A DNA stretch of 35,650 nucleotides. It comes from Gammaproteobacteria bacterium BRH_c0 (lineage in GTDB: Bacteria; Pseudomonadota; Gammaproteobacteria; Pseudomonadales; Porticoccaceae). Positions 8,153 through 14,695 of the stretch are shown here, one piece after another (the first letter of the stretch is position 1; each line of letters starts with the position of its first letter). The translations under genes and the position numbers were made by a program. The stretch spans positions 1 to 35,650 of the forward strand of contig LADM01000105.1 in the NCBI GenBank assembly GCA_000961645.1, given 5' to 3'. The notes below the pieces were generated by a model. The model saw only the letters and a program-made list of their open reading frames with translations. It did not search any database and was not told where the DNA came from.

Positions 8153-8824
8153 GTGTCCTATATCCTGACAGCATTGAAACAGGCCGAGCAGGCACGCGGC
8201 GCTGGTCACAATAGCGCCGCACCCACCCAACCGGTCGGGAGCGGCGGCGCACCTTCTGCACCGGCCGCAGGTAATGCCCGGCTGCCCTGGCTGGGGCTGC
8301 TGGCAGTGATGGCTGTCATGATTGCGGTGCTGCTGTTTGCCATTGTTCGCGGCGACGGGCTTGAGTTGTTGCCGGCATCGCCGGCTCCGCATACCCCCGA
8401 CAGCGCCGATCCTGTCGTGAATCAAGCTGAAGCGTCGATAGTGCAACTGAGCGCATCAGAGCAGGCAGATAACGGTGGCGACAGCCGGGCCGCCGCTCAG
8501 GTGAATACTTATTCCGGGGCCGCAGGGATGGCCAGCGAACGCCCCAGCCCCCAGGCCCAGGTTGCACCCCGTGAGGCGCCAGCATTTGTCCCGCCCGTTG
8601 CCGCGGCGAAGGCCGCGGATGAGGCTGCGGCCCCATTGCCTGCCCTGAATATCACCGGCTATATCTTTTTCGAGAACAAGCCTGCCGCCAGCAAATTGTT
8701 TGTTGACGGCATTGTCTACCGCCTTGGCAGCAGCCTTGGTGACAGTACAACTATTCGTGAGTTTAAGTCGGACCGGGTAATAGTCTCCCGGCGTGGAATC
8801 GACCACGAAATCATTATTCCCTGA
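8153..8824 (+). CDS. gspB: Type II secretion assembly protein GspB
   Basis: 223 residues starting with GTG, preceded by a TGAGGTAG ribosome site that overlaps the exeA stop. The N-terminus MSYILTALKQAEQAR is the hallmark of GspB/ExeB. A membrane segment at about 41-63 (LPWLGLLAVMAVMIAVLLFAI) leads to a low-complexity Ala/Pro-rich linker and a compact C-terminal T2SSB domain (about 160-223, ITGYIFFENKPAASKLFVDG to the end). With ExeA it forms the inner-membrane complex that promotes secretin insertion through the cell wall. This is the last gene of the T2SS operon; 280 bases without a gene follow. Confidence 0.93.
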   Translation: MSYILTALKQAEQARGAGHNSAAPTQPVGSGGAPSAPAAGNARLPWLGLLAVMAVMIAVLLFAIVRGDGLELLPASPAPHTPDSADPVVNQAEASIVQLSASEQADNGGDSRAAAQVNTYSGAAGMASERPSPQAQVAPREAPAFVPPVAAAKAADEAAAPLPALNITGYIFFENKPAASKLFVDGIVYRLGSSLGDSTTIREFKSDRVIVSRRGIDHEIIIP

Positions 8825-9104
8825 AAATCGCGGCTTTTTTCTCCCCTGATCGCTGCTGGCATTAAGCTGCCCGGCTTTTTCGGTGCGGCCCTGCTGCCTG
8901 TCTGATACGTATTTTCCGTCATCAAAGTGCCACAAAAAATTCATTTCTCCGTCACCGGTCTGTCACGGTTGCTGGCTTATCGTGCGTGCTGCTCGGGGCC
9001 GGTGTCGGGGTGAGCCAGTGTTTCCCCCGCCCGAGCCAGCAACCACTCCTGCGGGATTTTTCCGCACAGAATTTAAATGCTCACAACATCCTGGAGTTAT
9101 GCAC
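8825..9104 (+). other. Intergenic region between gspB and the lipoprotein gene
   Basis: 280 bases. There are several short T-runs (ggctttttt near 8835, ggctttttcgg near 8873) but no clear stem before them, so a terminator for the T2SS operon is not proven. An ATACGTAT palindrome sits at 8905-8912. A ribosome site CTGGAG at 9091-9096 precedes the lipoprotein gene. The lipoprotein frame stays open upstream to 8883, but that part does not look coding. Confidence 0.6.
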
Positions 9105-10763
9105 ATGAAAAAGAGTTTGATTGCTTTGTCGGTAGTAGCCGCAATCCTGACGGGTTGTGGCGGTGGCGGTGGCGGCGACGTGAAGATCGCCCCCAGCACC
9201 AACGTTGTCGATTCCAACAACACCACCAACAACAATACCGGCGGCAGCAATGGTGGCGGCTCCACGCCCACCAATCCCTGCGCCTCCTACACCAAGAGCA
9301 GTGTGACCCGCCAGGGTGCTCTGGATGGCGCTGATTGCGTCTACGGTGCCGACTTCGTGGATTTCGACAACCCCCTGACGGTTGACCTGACCCTTGCCGA
9401 CCTGCCCAACGACGGCGCCCATATCTTCCGCGGCAGCCTGTTTGTTGGCGTGAACCAGAAGGGCGACCAGTCCGGGTTCACCTTCAAGTCCGGCGGACAG
9501 GGTCCCAAGCTCACCGTGCAGGCCGGCGCCACCGTGGCGTTGGAAAATTCTTCCGACTTTATCGCCATCAATCGCGGTTCCCAGATCATTGCCCAGGGCA
9601 CTGCCGCCAAGCCCATCACCTTCACCTCGCGCACCGATGTGGAAGGCACTGTGGCCTACAACGCCGTGAGCCAGTGGGGCGGCATGATCATCAATGGCTT
9701 CGGTATCACCAACAAGTGTGCCTATACCGGCAACCTGGCGGCCAACGGCAGCGGCCTGACCCTGACCAACAATACCTGTGACGTCACGGTGGAAGGTACC
9801 GAGGGCCAGACCGAGGCCAGCTACGGCGGCAACAACAACGCCGACAACTCCGGTATCCTCGAGTACGTCGTGGTCAAGCACACCGGCGCCGAGATCGCAC
9901 CGGATAACGAACTCAACGGCATCACCTTTGGCGCCGTGGGTTCCGGCACCACCCTCAATCACATTCAAAGCTACAGTACCTACGATGACGGTGTCGAGTT
10001 CTTTGGCGGTGCAGCCAATCTGTCCAACTATGCCGCACTCTATGTTCGCGATGACTCCATCGATCTCGATGAAGGCTACCGCGGCACCATCGAGTACGCT
10101 CTGGTTATCCAGGATTTGAATGATGGTGCCCACTGTGTGGAAGCGGATGGTATCGGCAGCTGGAATGAAGGCCGTGCCGCCGATATGGTGCCGCGCAACC
10201 TGCACACCCAGGCTACCCTGAAAAACATCACCTGTATCATCACCCCCACCCTGACCGCTACGGGAGCCACCCACGAGTCGGGCGCTGGTCTGATGATTCG
10301 TGAAGACCATGCCGCGAAAATGGAAAACCTGCTGGTCACCACGGCGTTCCAGGCTGATCCCAGTGGCAGCCAAAACCAGCAAAACTACTGCCTGCGTCAT
10401 CGTCAGCAGTCTGTGGCTAGCGCGACCCTGACTTCCTCGGTCATCGCCTGTGCCGACCTCTACAGCGACTCTTCCGCCAATACCACGGCTTGGGCAGCTA
10501 CCCAGACCGGCAATGCGTATTTTGCTGCGGATGTCGCTGGTCAGGACCCTACCACGGCCACCAATAATGGCCTGGAAATCCTCGACGGTTTCTACTCCAT
10601 CCCGGCCAACCAGATGATTGTCGGTGGTGCCAACCCCAATATCACACCTACTGGTGGTGAGAGCTTTATTGGTGGCGTCAGCGCCAGTGACGACTGGACC
10701 CAGGGCTGGGTCTACGGCCTGACGATCCAGAACTGGGATGAGCCGCTGTGGGTTACCAACTGA
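9105..10763 (+). CDS. Large beta-helix-like outer-membrane lipoprotein, candidate T2SS substrate
   Basis: 552 residues. A lipoprotein signal ends in LTGC (lipidated Cys18), followed by a Gly6 run and an Asn/Thr/Gly/Ser-rich linker to about residue 55. The mature part has text typical of a family common near TonB-dependent receptors in marine bacteria and in Bacteroidota: a TAAKPITFTS turn, SQWGGMIINGFG, NSGILEYVVVKHTG and DDGVEFFGG. The regular short strands suggest a right-handed parallel beta helix. Eight further cysteines could make disulfides outside the cytoplasm. I chose ATG 9105 because CTGGAG lies eight bases upstream; ATG 9099 is the alternative. It follows the T2SS operon and precedes a TonB-dependent receptor, so a surface role in capture or binding is plausible. 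No catalytic motif is recognised and the ligand is unknown. Confidence 0.85.
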   Translation: MKKSLIALSVVAAILTGCGGGGGGDVKIAPSTNVVDSNNTTNNNTGGSNGGGSTPTNPCASYTKSSVTRQGALDGADCVYGADFVDFDNPLTVDLTLADLPNDGAHIFRGSLFVGVNQKGDQSGFTFKSGGQGPKLTVQAGATVALENSSDFIAINRGSQIIAQGTAAKPITFTSRTDVEGTVAYNAVSQWGGMIINGFGITNKCAYTGNLAANGSGLTLTNNTCDVTVEGTEGQTEASYGGNNNADNSGILEYVVVKHTGAEIAPDNELNGITFGAVGSGTTLNHIQSYSTYDDGVEFFGGAANLSNYAALYVRDDSIDLDEGYRGTIEYALVIQDLNDGAHCVEADGIGSWNEGRAADMVPRNLHTQATLKNITCIITPTLTATGATHESGAGLMIREDHAAKMENLLVTTAFQADPSGSQNQQNYCLRHRQQSVASATLTSSVIACADLYSDSSANTTAWAATQTGNAYFAADVAGQDPTTATNNGLEILDGFYSIPANQMIVGGANPNITPTGGESFIGGVSASDDWTQGWVYGLTIQNWDEPLWVTN

Positions 10764-10800
10764 TCCATACGCTTGTCACCACCTTGAACCGGCCGTAACG

Positions 10801-10824
10801 AAAGGGCGCCTTACGGCGCCCTTT
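10801..10824 (+). terminator. Hairpin between lipoprotein and receptor genes
   Basis: AAAGGGCGCC at 10801-10810 pairs perfectly with GGCGCCCTTT at 10815-10824 around a four-base loop. The 3' arm ends in TTT but no longer T-tract follows, so termination may be partial. It lies 37 bases after the lipoprotein stop and 56 before the receptor start. An attenuator that sets the lipoprotein to receptor ratio is possible. Confidence 0.65.
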
Positions 10825-10829
10825 CACTT

Positions 10830-10857
10830 GCGGGTCACCCGCGCGCCAGCGGGTCAC
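10830..10857 (+). promoter_or_regulatory. Paired GCGGGTCAC direct repeats upstream of the receptor
   Basis: GCGGGTCAC occurs at 10830-10838 and again at 10849-10857, 19 bases apart start to start. The first copy is part of a CGGGT-C-ACCCG palindrome (10831-10841). The pair lies just upstream of the receptor start at 10881. It may be an operator or an mRNA structure; no regulator is identified. Confidence 0.4.
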
Positions 10858-10880
10858 GTTGACTGAATAGGTTTGTAGCC

Positions 10881-13577
10881 ATGAAAAGCAAGCGAAAATT
10901 ACTGGTCGTGGCCATCGCCACGGCGCCCCTTTGGCACCTCGCCGTCGAGGCGCAGGATGTCACCAAGCCAGAGGTTAACCCCACCATCGAGGAAGTGGTG
11001 ATCACCGCCCGCCTCAAAAGCGCCGCCGAGGATGTGGTGCTGGAGCGCATGGAGCACGAAGCCGTCACCGACTTGCTGAGTTCGGAAATGATTGGCCGCA
11101 TCGGCGACTCCACTGTCGCTACTGCCTTGCGCCGGGTGCCCGGTGTGACGCTGGTGGATGACAAATTCATCTATGTGCGCGGCCTGGGCGAGCGCTATTC
11201 CAGCTCGTTGCTGAACGGCGCCACGGTGCCTTCGCCGGATCTGACCCGCAGTGTGTTGCCCCTGGATATCTTCCCCACCAGCATCGTTGAATCGCTGGCG
11301 GTGCAGAAGGGCTTTACGGTGGATATGCCCGCAGCCTTTGGCGGTGGCAGTGTGGATATCCGCACCAAGGGTATCCCTGAGGGGTTTGTTTTCAATGTGG
11401 AAGTCGGCACTGACCACAATACCGAAACCAGTGGTTCGGGCCTGGTGTACAACGGTGGCGGCGACGATGAGTGGGGCACCGATGATGGTGAGCGCGCCCT
11501 CCCTGGTGAGATCAAGAGCGCCCTTGACCGCTATCAGGGCAATATTGGCGTCAACAATATTCTCACCTTTATCCAGCGCCAGGATGGCTCCATGACCCGC
11601 GCCGATGCGGAGATCATCAACCGTGAACTGGCCAAATCCCTGAAGCGGGATATCACTATCGAGGACGGTGACCACGGGGAAAATATCGATGGCAAGGTCA
11701 GCCTGGGCAACCGCTTTTACTTTGACAATGGCATGGAATTCGGGTTTTTGTCGGGCCTGTCCTACGACCATGGTTACGATACCAAAATCAGTAACAGTCG
11801 CGAGTTCTCCCAGCCTGAAGAGCTGGTGGGCGAGGATACCGACTCCACCCGCTCGGTAAACCTCACCGGTAATCTGGGTCTGGGCCTGCGTGTCAACGGC
11901 GAGCAGGAGCTGACCACCACCAGTCTTTTTCTGCGCAACACCGACGATGTGGCGTCGATCCGCGATTACCATCCCCAGAACCGCCCGCTCTCCAGTGGCC
12001 AGGGATCCCGCGCCTATGAACTTCGTTTCGAAGAGCAGGAAATGCTGGTCAACCAGATCAATGGTCGCCATGTGTGGGGCGAGGAAACCCGCGATCTGCT
12101 CGGTCTGGACTGGGTGGGGGAGAAGCTTCCATTTCTGGATCAACTCAAGCTGGAGTGGTATTACTCCGATGCGGAGGTGAACACGGATGTGCCCAGTGAA
12201 ATCAATGTGGCAGCTCTTACCGAGACGGTGCCGGGGACTGGCGAAGTGCTGTCATCAACCGTGCAGCCCGGTGCCAGTATGGGCAACTATCGCTTTACCG
12301 ATCTTGAAGATGAGGTGCTCAGTCAAGGCTGGGAGCTTAGCCTGCCCTTGTTTGTCGGCCCCTTCGACATCGAGCTGGCCGGGGGCTGGGACTATGTGCG
12401 CAAGACCCGGGTCTACGAACAGCTGGATTTCCAGTTGGGGTCCTCGGACTCCAGAGTCACCGCAGTCACGGGTCAGGAACTCGGTGATCTGTTTGGCGAT
12501 GCCAATATCGACAACCCGGATTACGGTTTTGGTCTCAATGTGTCCCCCGCTACCGCCCGCAGCTACCTGGCAGCCGTCACCAATGATGCCGTCTTCCTCA
12601 AATCCGACATCACCTGGCAGGATACCTGGCGCCTGATTGTCGGTGCCCGCTACGAGGAATATATCCAGGTGGCGCTGCCCTGGCAGCCCCTCAATTACAC
12701 CTCTAGTCAGATATCCATGGACCCGGATGAGCTTGCCCGCGCAGTCTTTACTGACGATCAGGTCTATCCCGCTCTGTCACTGGTTTATATGGGGCAGGAT
12801 TTTTGGGCGGAGACCTTCCAACTCAGGTTCAACTACTCGGAAACTGTAGTGCGCCCTGATCTGCGCGAAGTGTCCGATGCCAGTTACCGTGATCCCATCA
12901 CCGATTTCCTGGTATTCGGCAACCCGGATGTGGTGCCCTCGGATCTTAAAAACTACGATCTGCGCGCGGAATGGTTCTTCGACAATGGCGACAGCTTTAC
13001 CGCTACCCTGTTTTACAAGGACATTGCCAACCCCATCGAGTACTTTGAAACCGCCGGTGGCGAAAACCTGCTGACCTCACAAATCGTCAATGCCGAGAGT
13101 GGCGAGATGACAGGTATTGAACTGGAGTGGCTCAAGGAGTTGTCCTTCCTGGGTGATATGTTCACGCCGTTCTTCCTGTCCGGCAACATCACCTATATGG
13201 ACCACGAACTGGTGGCCGGCAGCAACGCTGACGCCCCCACCAATGCCAAGCGCGGTCTCTCGGGTGCATCGGATTATGTCGCCAATATCCAGCTGGGGTT
13301 TGATTCCGATGACGGCAAACATGCGGCTACCCTGGTCTACAACGTATTTGGCGAGCGCCTGTACACAGCTGGCCGCCTGGGTGATCCGGATACCGAGGAA
13401 CAGCCGTTTCACTCTCTGGATATGACTTACTCCTATTACCTCAATGATAATTTCACCATCAAGGCCAAGCTCAAAAACCTGCTCAACGAGTCGGTGGTGC
13501 TGGAACAGGGTGGCATCGACATTTATGAAGAGGAGAAAGGCATGGCGGTGAGTCTGGCGGTACAGTGGCAGTACTGA
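10881..13577 (+). CDS. TonB-dependent outer-membrane receptor
   Basis: 898 residues. A basic signal peptide ends near VEA (about residue 26). A TonB-box-like segment PTIEEVVITAR (about 35-45) follows. The plug domain (about 55-185) has ATALRRVPGVTLVDDKFIYV, the RGLGERYSS turn and PAAFGGGSVDIRT. The rest is a 22-strand-type barrel ending in a typical aromatic C-terminus (QWQY). Such receptors import a bound ligand across the outer membrane using energy from TonB-ExbB-ExbD. The RGLGERYS-type plug belongs to a subgroup often encoded beside beta-helix lipoproteins like the one upstream. The ligand cannot be read from sequence. The start at 10881 has only a weak ribosome site (AATAGG). Confidence 0.95.
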   Translation: MKSKRKLLVVAIATAPLWHLAVEAQDVTKPEVNPTIEEVVITARLKSAAEDVVLERMEHEAVTDLLSSEMIGRIGDSTVATALRRVPGVTLVDDKFIYVRGLGERYSSSLLNGATVPSPDLTRSVLPLDIFPTSIVESLAVQKGFTVDMPAAFGGGSVDIRTKGIPEGFVFNVEVGTDHNTETSGSGLVYNGGGDDEWGTDDGERALPGEIKSALDRYQGNIGVNNILTFIQRQDGSMTRADAEIINRELAKSLKRDITIEDGDHGENIDGKVSLGNRFYFDNGMEFGFLSGLSYDHGYDTKISNSREFSQPEELVGEDTDSTRSVNLTGNLGLGLRVNGEQELTTTSLFLRNTDDVASIRDYHPQNRPLSSGQGSRAYELRFEEQEMLVNQINGRHVWGEETRDLLGLDWVGEKLPFLDQLKLEWYYSDAEVNTDVPSEINVAALTETVPGTGEVLSSTVQPGASMGNYRFTDLEDEVLSQGWELSLPLFVGPFDIELAGGWDYVRKTRVYEQLDFQLGSSDSRVTAVTGQELGDLFGDANIDNPDYGFGLNVSPATARSYLAAVTNDAVFLKSDITWQDTWRLIVGARYEEYIQVALPWQPLNYTSSQISMDPDELARAVFTDDQVYPALSLVYMGQDFWAETFQLRFNYSETVVRPDLREVSDASYRDPITDFLVFGNPDVVPSDLKNYDLRAEWFFDNGDSFTATLFYKDIANPIEYFETAGGENLLTSQIVNAESGEMTGIELEWLKELSFLGDMFTPFFLSGNITYMDHELVAGSNADAPTNAKRGLSGASDYVANIQLGFDSDDGKHAATLVYNVFGERLYTAGRLGDPDTEEQPFHSLDMTYSYYLNDNFTIKAKLKNLLNESVVLEQGGIDIYEEEKGMAVSLAVQWQY

Positions 13578-13601
13578 TTACCCGCTAGTGTTCAAAAGAG
13601 T

Positions 13602-13637
13602 TAAAAAGGGGTCGCCATCAGGTGGCCCCTTTTTTTA
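13602..13637 (+). terminator. Intrinsic terminator after the TonB-dependent receptor
   Basis: The stem GGGGTCGCC (13607-13615) pairs with GGTGGCCCC (13621-13629, two G-T wobbles). It is flanked by an A-run on the 5' side and a run of seven Ts at 13630-13636. This is a clear Rho-independent terminator 30 bases after the receptor stop. Confidence 0.9.
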
Positions 13638-13647
13638 TGACAGATTT

Positions 13648-13698
13648 TTGACAGATGTGGTGAGTTTGCTTTGTATATACTTTTTTGCTGGCTATAAT
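13648..13698 (+). promoter_or_regulatory. Promoter and GTATATAC operator of the RHH-like gene
   Basis: TTGACA at 13648-13653 is 18 bases from TGTATA at 13672-13677. A perfect TATAAT at 13693-13698 has a weaker -35 (TTTGTA, 13670-13675) at 17 bases. The palindrome GTATATAC at 13673-13680 overlaps either the -10 or the -35 element. The same palindrome occurs in the promoter of the TonB-domain gene at 14484-14491. Confidence 0.65.
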
Positions 13699-13725
13699 GC
13701 CCTGTCAGCAAGCACGGTATAGGTC

Positions 13726-13917
13726 ATGGGAGAAAAGAAGAAAAAAACTGTCGGCAAGAAGGACGCCCAGCTCATCATCCGGATCAGCAAGGAGGAGCGC
13801 AAAGCCTTTGTCGATCTCTGCGAAGAGCTGGATACCAGCGCAGCGCGGGAAATTCGCCGCTTTATGCGCGATTTCGTCGCCAGCCGCAGCCCCGGAGAAG
13901 AGCTCGGCCAGGGCTGA
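13726..13917 (+). CDS. Small ribbon-helix-helix-like DNA-binding protein
   Basis: 63 residues. After a Lys-rich tail (MGEKKKKTVGKK) comes a short strand with alternating residues (AQLIIRISKEE), followed by two helices (RKAFVDLCEELDTSAAREIRRFMRDFV). This strand-helix-helix plan matches the Arc/CopG/MetJ ribbon-helix-helix fold, whose dimers insert a two-stranded sheet into the major groove. The S-A-A-R-E turn between the helices also fits. It is too short to do much besides bind DNA or a partner. Its own promoter contains a GTATATAC palindrome that recurs in front of the TonB-domain gene, which suggests autoregulation and shared control. A lone antitoxin is an alternative, but no toxin gene is adjacent. 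It lies between the receptor terminator and the convergent TonB-domain gene. Confidence 0.75.
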   Translation: MGEKKKKTVGKKDAQLIIRISKEERKAFVDLCEELDTSAAREIRRFMRDFVASRSPGEELGQG

Positions 13918-13951
13918 TATCCATGCTTGGCGAAGTTAGCCTCGGCAACTC

Positions 13952-13970
13952 CTGCTGATAGCTTCAGCAG
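13952..13970. terminator. Hairpin between convergent RHH-like and TonB-domain genes
   Basis: CTGCTGA (13952-13958) pairs exactly with TCAGCAG (13964-13970) around five bases, between the two stop codons. No T-run follows on either strand, so it is a weak terminator candidate at best. Confidence 0.4.
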
Positions 13971-13973
13971 CTC

Positions 13974-14402
13974 TTACTGAATGGAGAGCGCGAGCTGATC
14001 ACCATTCTGTTCATCCCTGACGATTTGGTAAACAAACCGCTTTTTCACACCGCTCAGCACTGCTGTTTCGCCCTGCTCGTAGTTGCGGGCAAAGGTGGTA
14101 TTTTCCAGGGTGCGCACGGTGGCATTGTTGAAGAAACCGCGCGGAGACGCGTCGAGAATGACGATATTCTCGGCCTTGCCCTGCTCGTTGATGTCGTATT
14201 CCACCAGTACTTCACCAGTGAGTCCGCGGCGCAGGGCCATTTTCGGGTAGACCGGTTCCGGCTGCCAGACGGTTGCGCCCTTGTTGATGGACATGCCCTG
14301 CAATCCGGTGACTTCAATATCGTAGAGCGCATCGCCTGCCTGGACAGCAGACATACCCATCAGCAGTGAGGCTGAAACAATCATTGCAGTGATGTTTTTC
14401 AT
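13974..14402 (-). CDS. Exported small protein with a TonB C-terminal domain
   Basis: 142 residues starting at 14402. A signal peptide (MKNITAMIVSASLLMGMSAVQA) is followed directly by a TonB_C-like domain: PVYPKMALRRGLTGEVLVEY, then GFFNNATVRTLENTTFARNY. A canonical TonB has a retained membrane anchor and a long Pro-rich spacer; neither is present here, so the domain appears to be released into the periplasm. It could bind the receptor TonB box as a modulator or decoy, or fold as a stand-alone domain with another role. A good ribosome site (AGGGGAT) lies eight bases before the chosen ATG. The open frame extends upstream to 14483, through the promoter, and that part is not coding-like. The location near a TonB-dependent receptor supports a functional link. 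Confidence 0.85.
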   Translation of the reverse strand: MKNITAMIVSASLLMGMSAVQAGDALYDIEVTGLQGMSINKGATVWQPEPVYPKMALRRGLTGEVLVEYDINEQGKAENIVILDASPRGFFNNATVRTLENTTFARNYEQGETAVLSGVKKRFVYQIVRDEQNGDQLALSIQ

Positions 14403-14473
14403 TGTTATATCCCCTGTTTTTTTGGCCGTGCCCAGGACCATCCAGCGCATCGGCCTGTTTGTGATACCCTTTC

Positions 14474-14516
14474 TATATACCAAGTATATACATTATCGAA
14501 TTGCGGGCAATATTTT
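14474..14516 (-). promoter_or_regulatory. Promoter and GTATATAC operator of the TonB-domain gene
   Basis: Read on the minus strand, TTGCCC is followed after 16 bases by TATACT, a good -35/-10 pair. The -10 lies in an inverted repeat, TATATAC-CAA-GTATATA (14474-14490 in plus coordinates). A full GTATATAC at 14484-14491 matches the box in front of the RHH-like gene. Control of both by the RHH-like protein is inference. Confidence 0.65.
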
Positions 14517-14695
14517 TTTCAAAAAAAGGCAGTTTGTCATTGTAGTGTCATATTGGAGTGGTATGAGCGTGGCCGGAGATGCTGCCAGTGTTGGCCTTGC
14601 ATTGAGCAGTGAATAGGGCGATCCTTGCGCCCAGCCAAATCCGCCAGGATTAACTTCCTACTGCCCTTGCTGGTGCCACAGGTTCCGCCCCGCTT
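14492..14695 (+). other. Intergenic region upstream of mrdA
   Basis: About 200 bases between divergent genes. It is AT-rich at its left end, with a T7-C-A7 inverted repeat near 14513-14527. No convincing promoter or ribosome site for mrdA is seen. The usual gammaproteobacterial neighbours rsfS and rlmH are not here. Confidence 0.6.

Noticed and set aside
9081-10400. 439-codon minus-strand frame
   Set aside because: Antisense to the lipoprotein gene, with no recognisable domain and no ribosome site.
13726-13917. Antitoxin of a toxin-antitoxin pair
   Set aside because: An RHH-like protein fits an antitoxin, but no toxin-sized gene on the same strand is adjacent, and the shared promoter box suggests a regulator instead.
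13685-13939. 84-codon plus-strand frame overlapping the RHH-like gene
   Set aside because: Different frame from the RHH-like protein, no domain pattern, and it would begin inside the promoter.
14389-14616. 75-codon plus-strand frame in the tonB-like promoter region
   Set aside because: Overlaps the start and promoter of the minus-strand gene and has low-complexity AT-driven composition.
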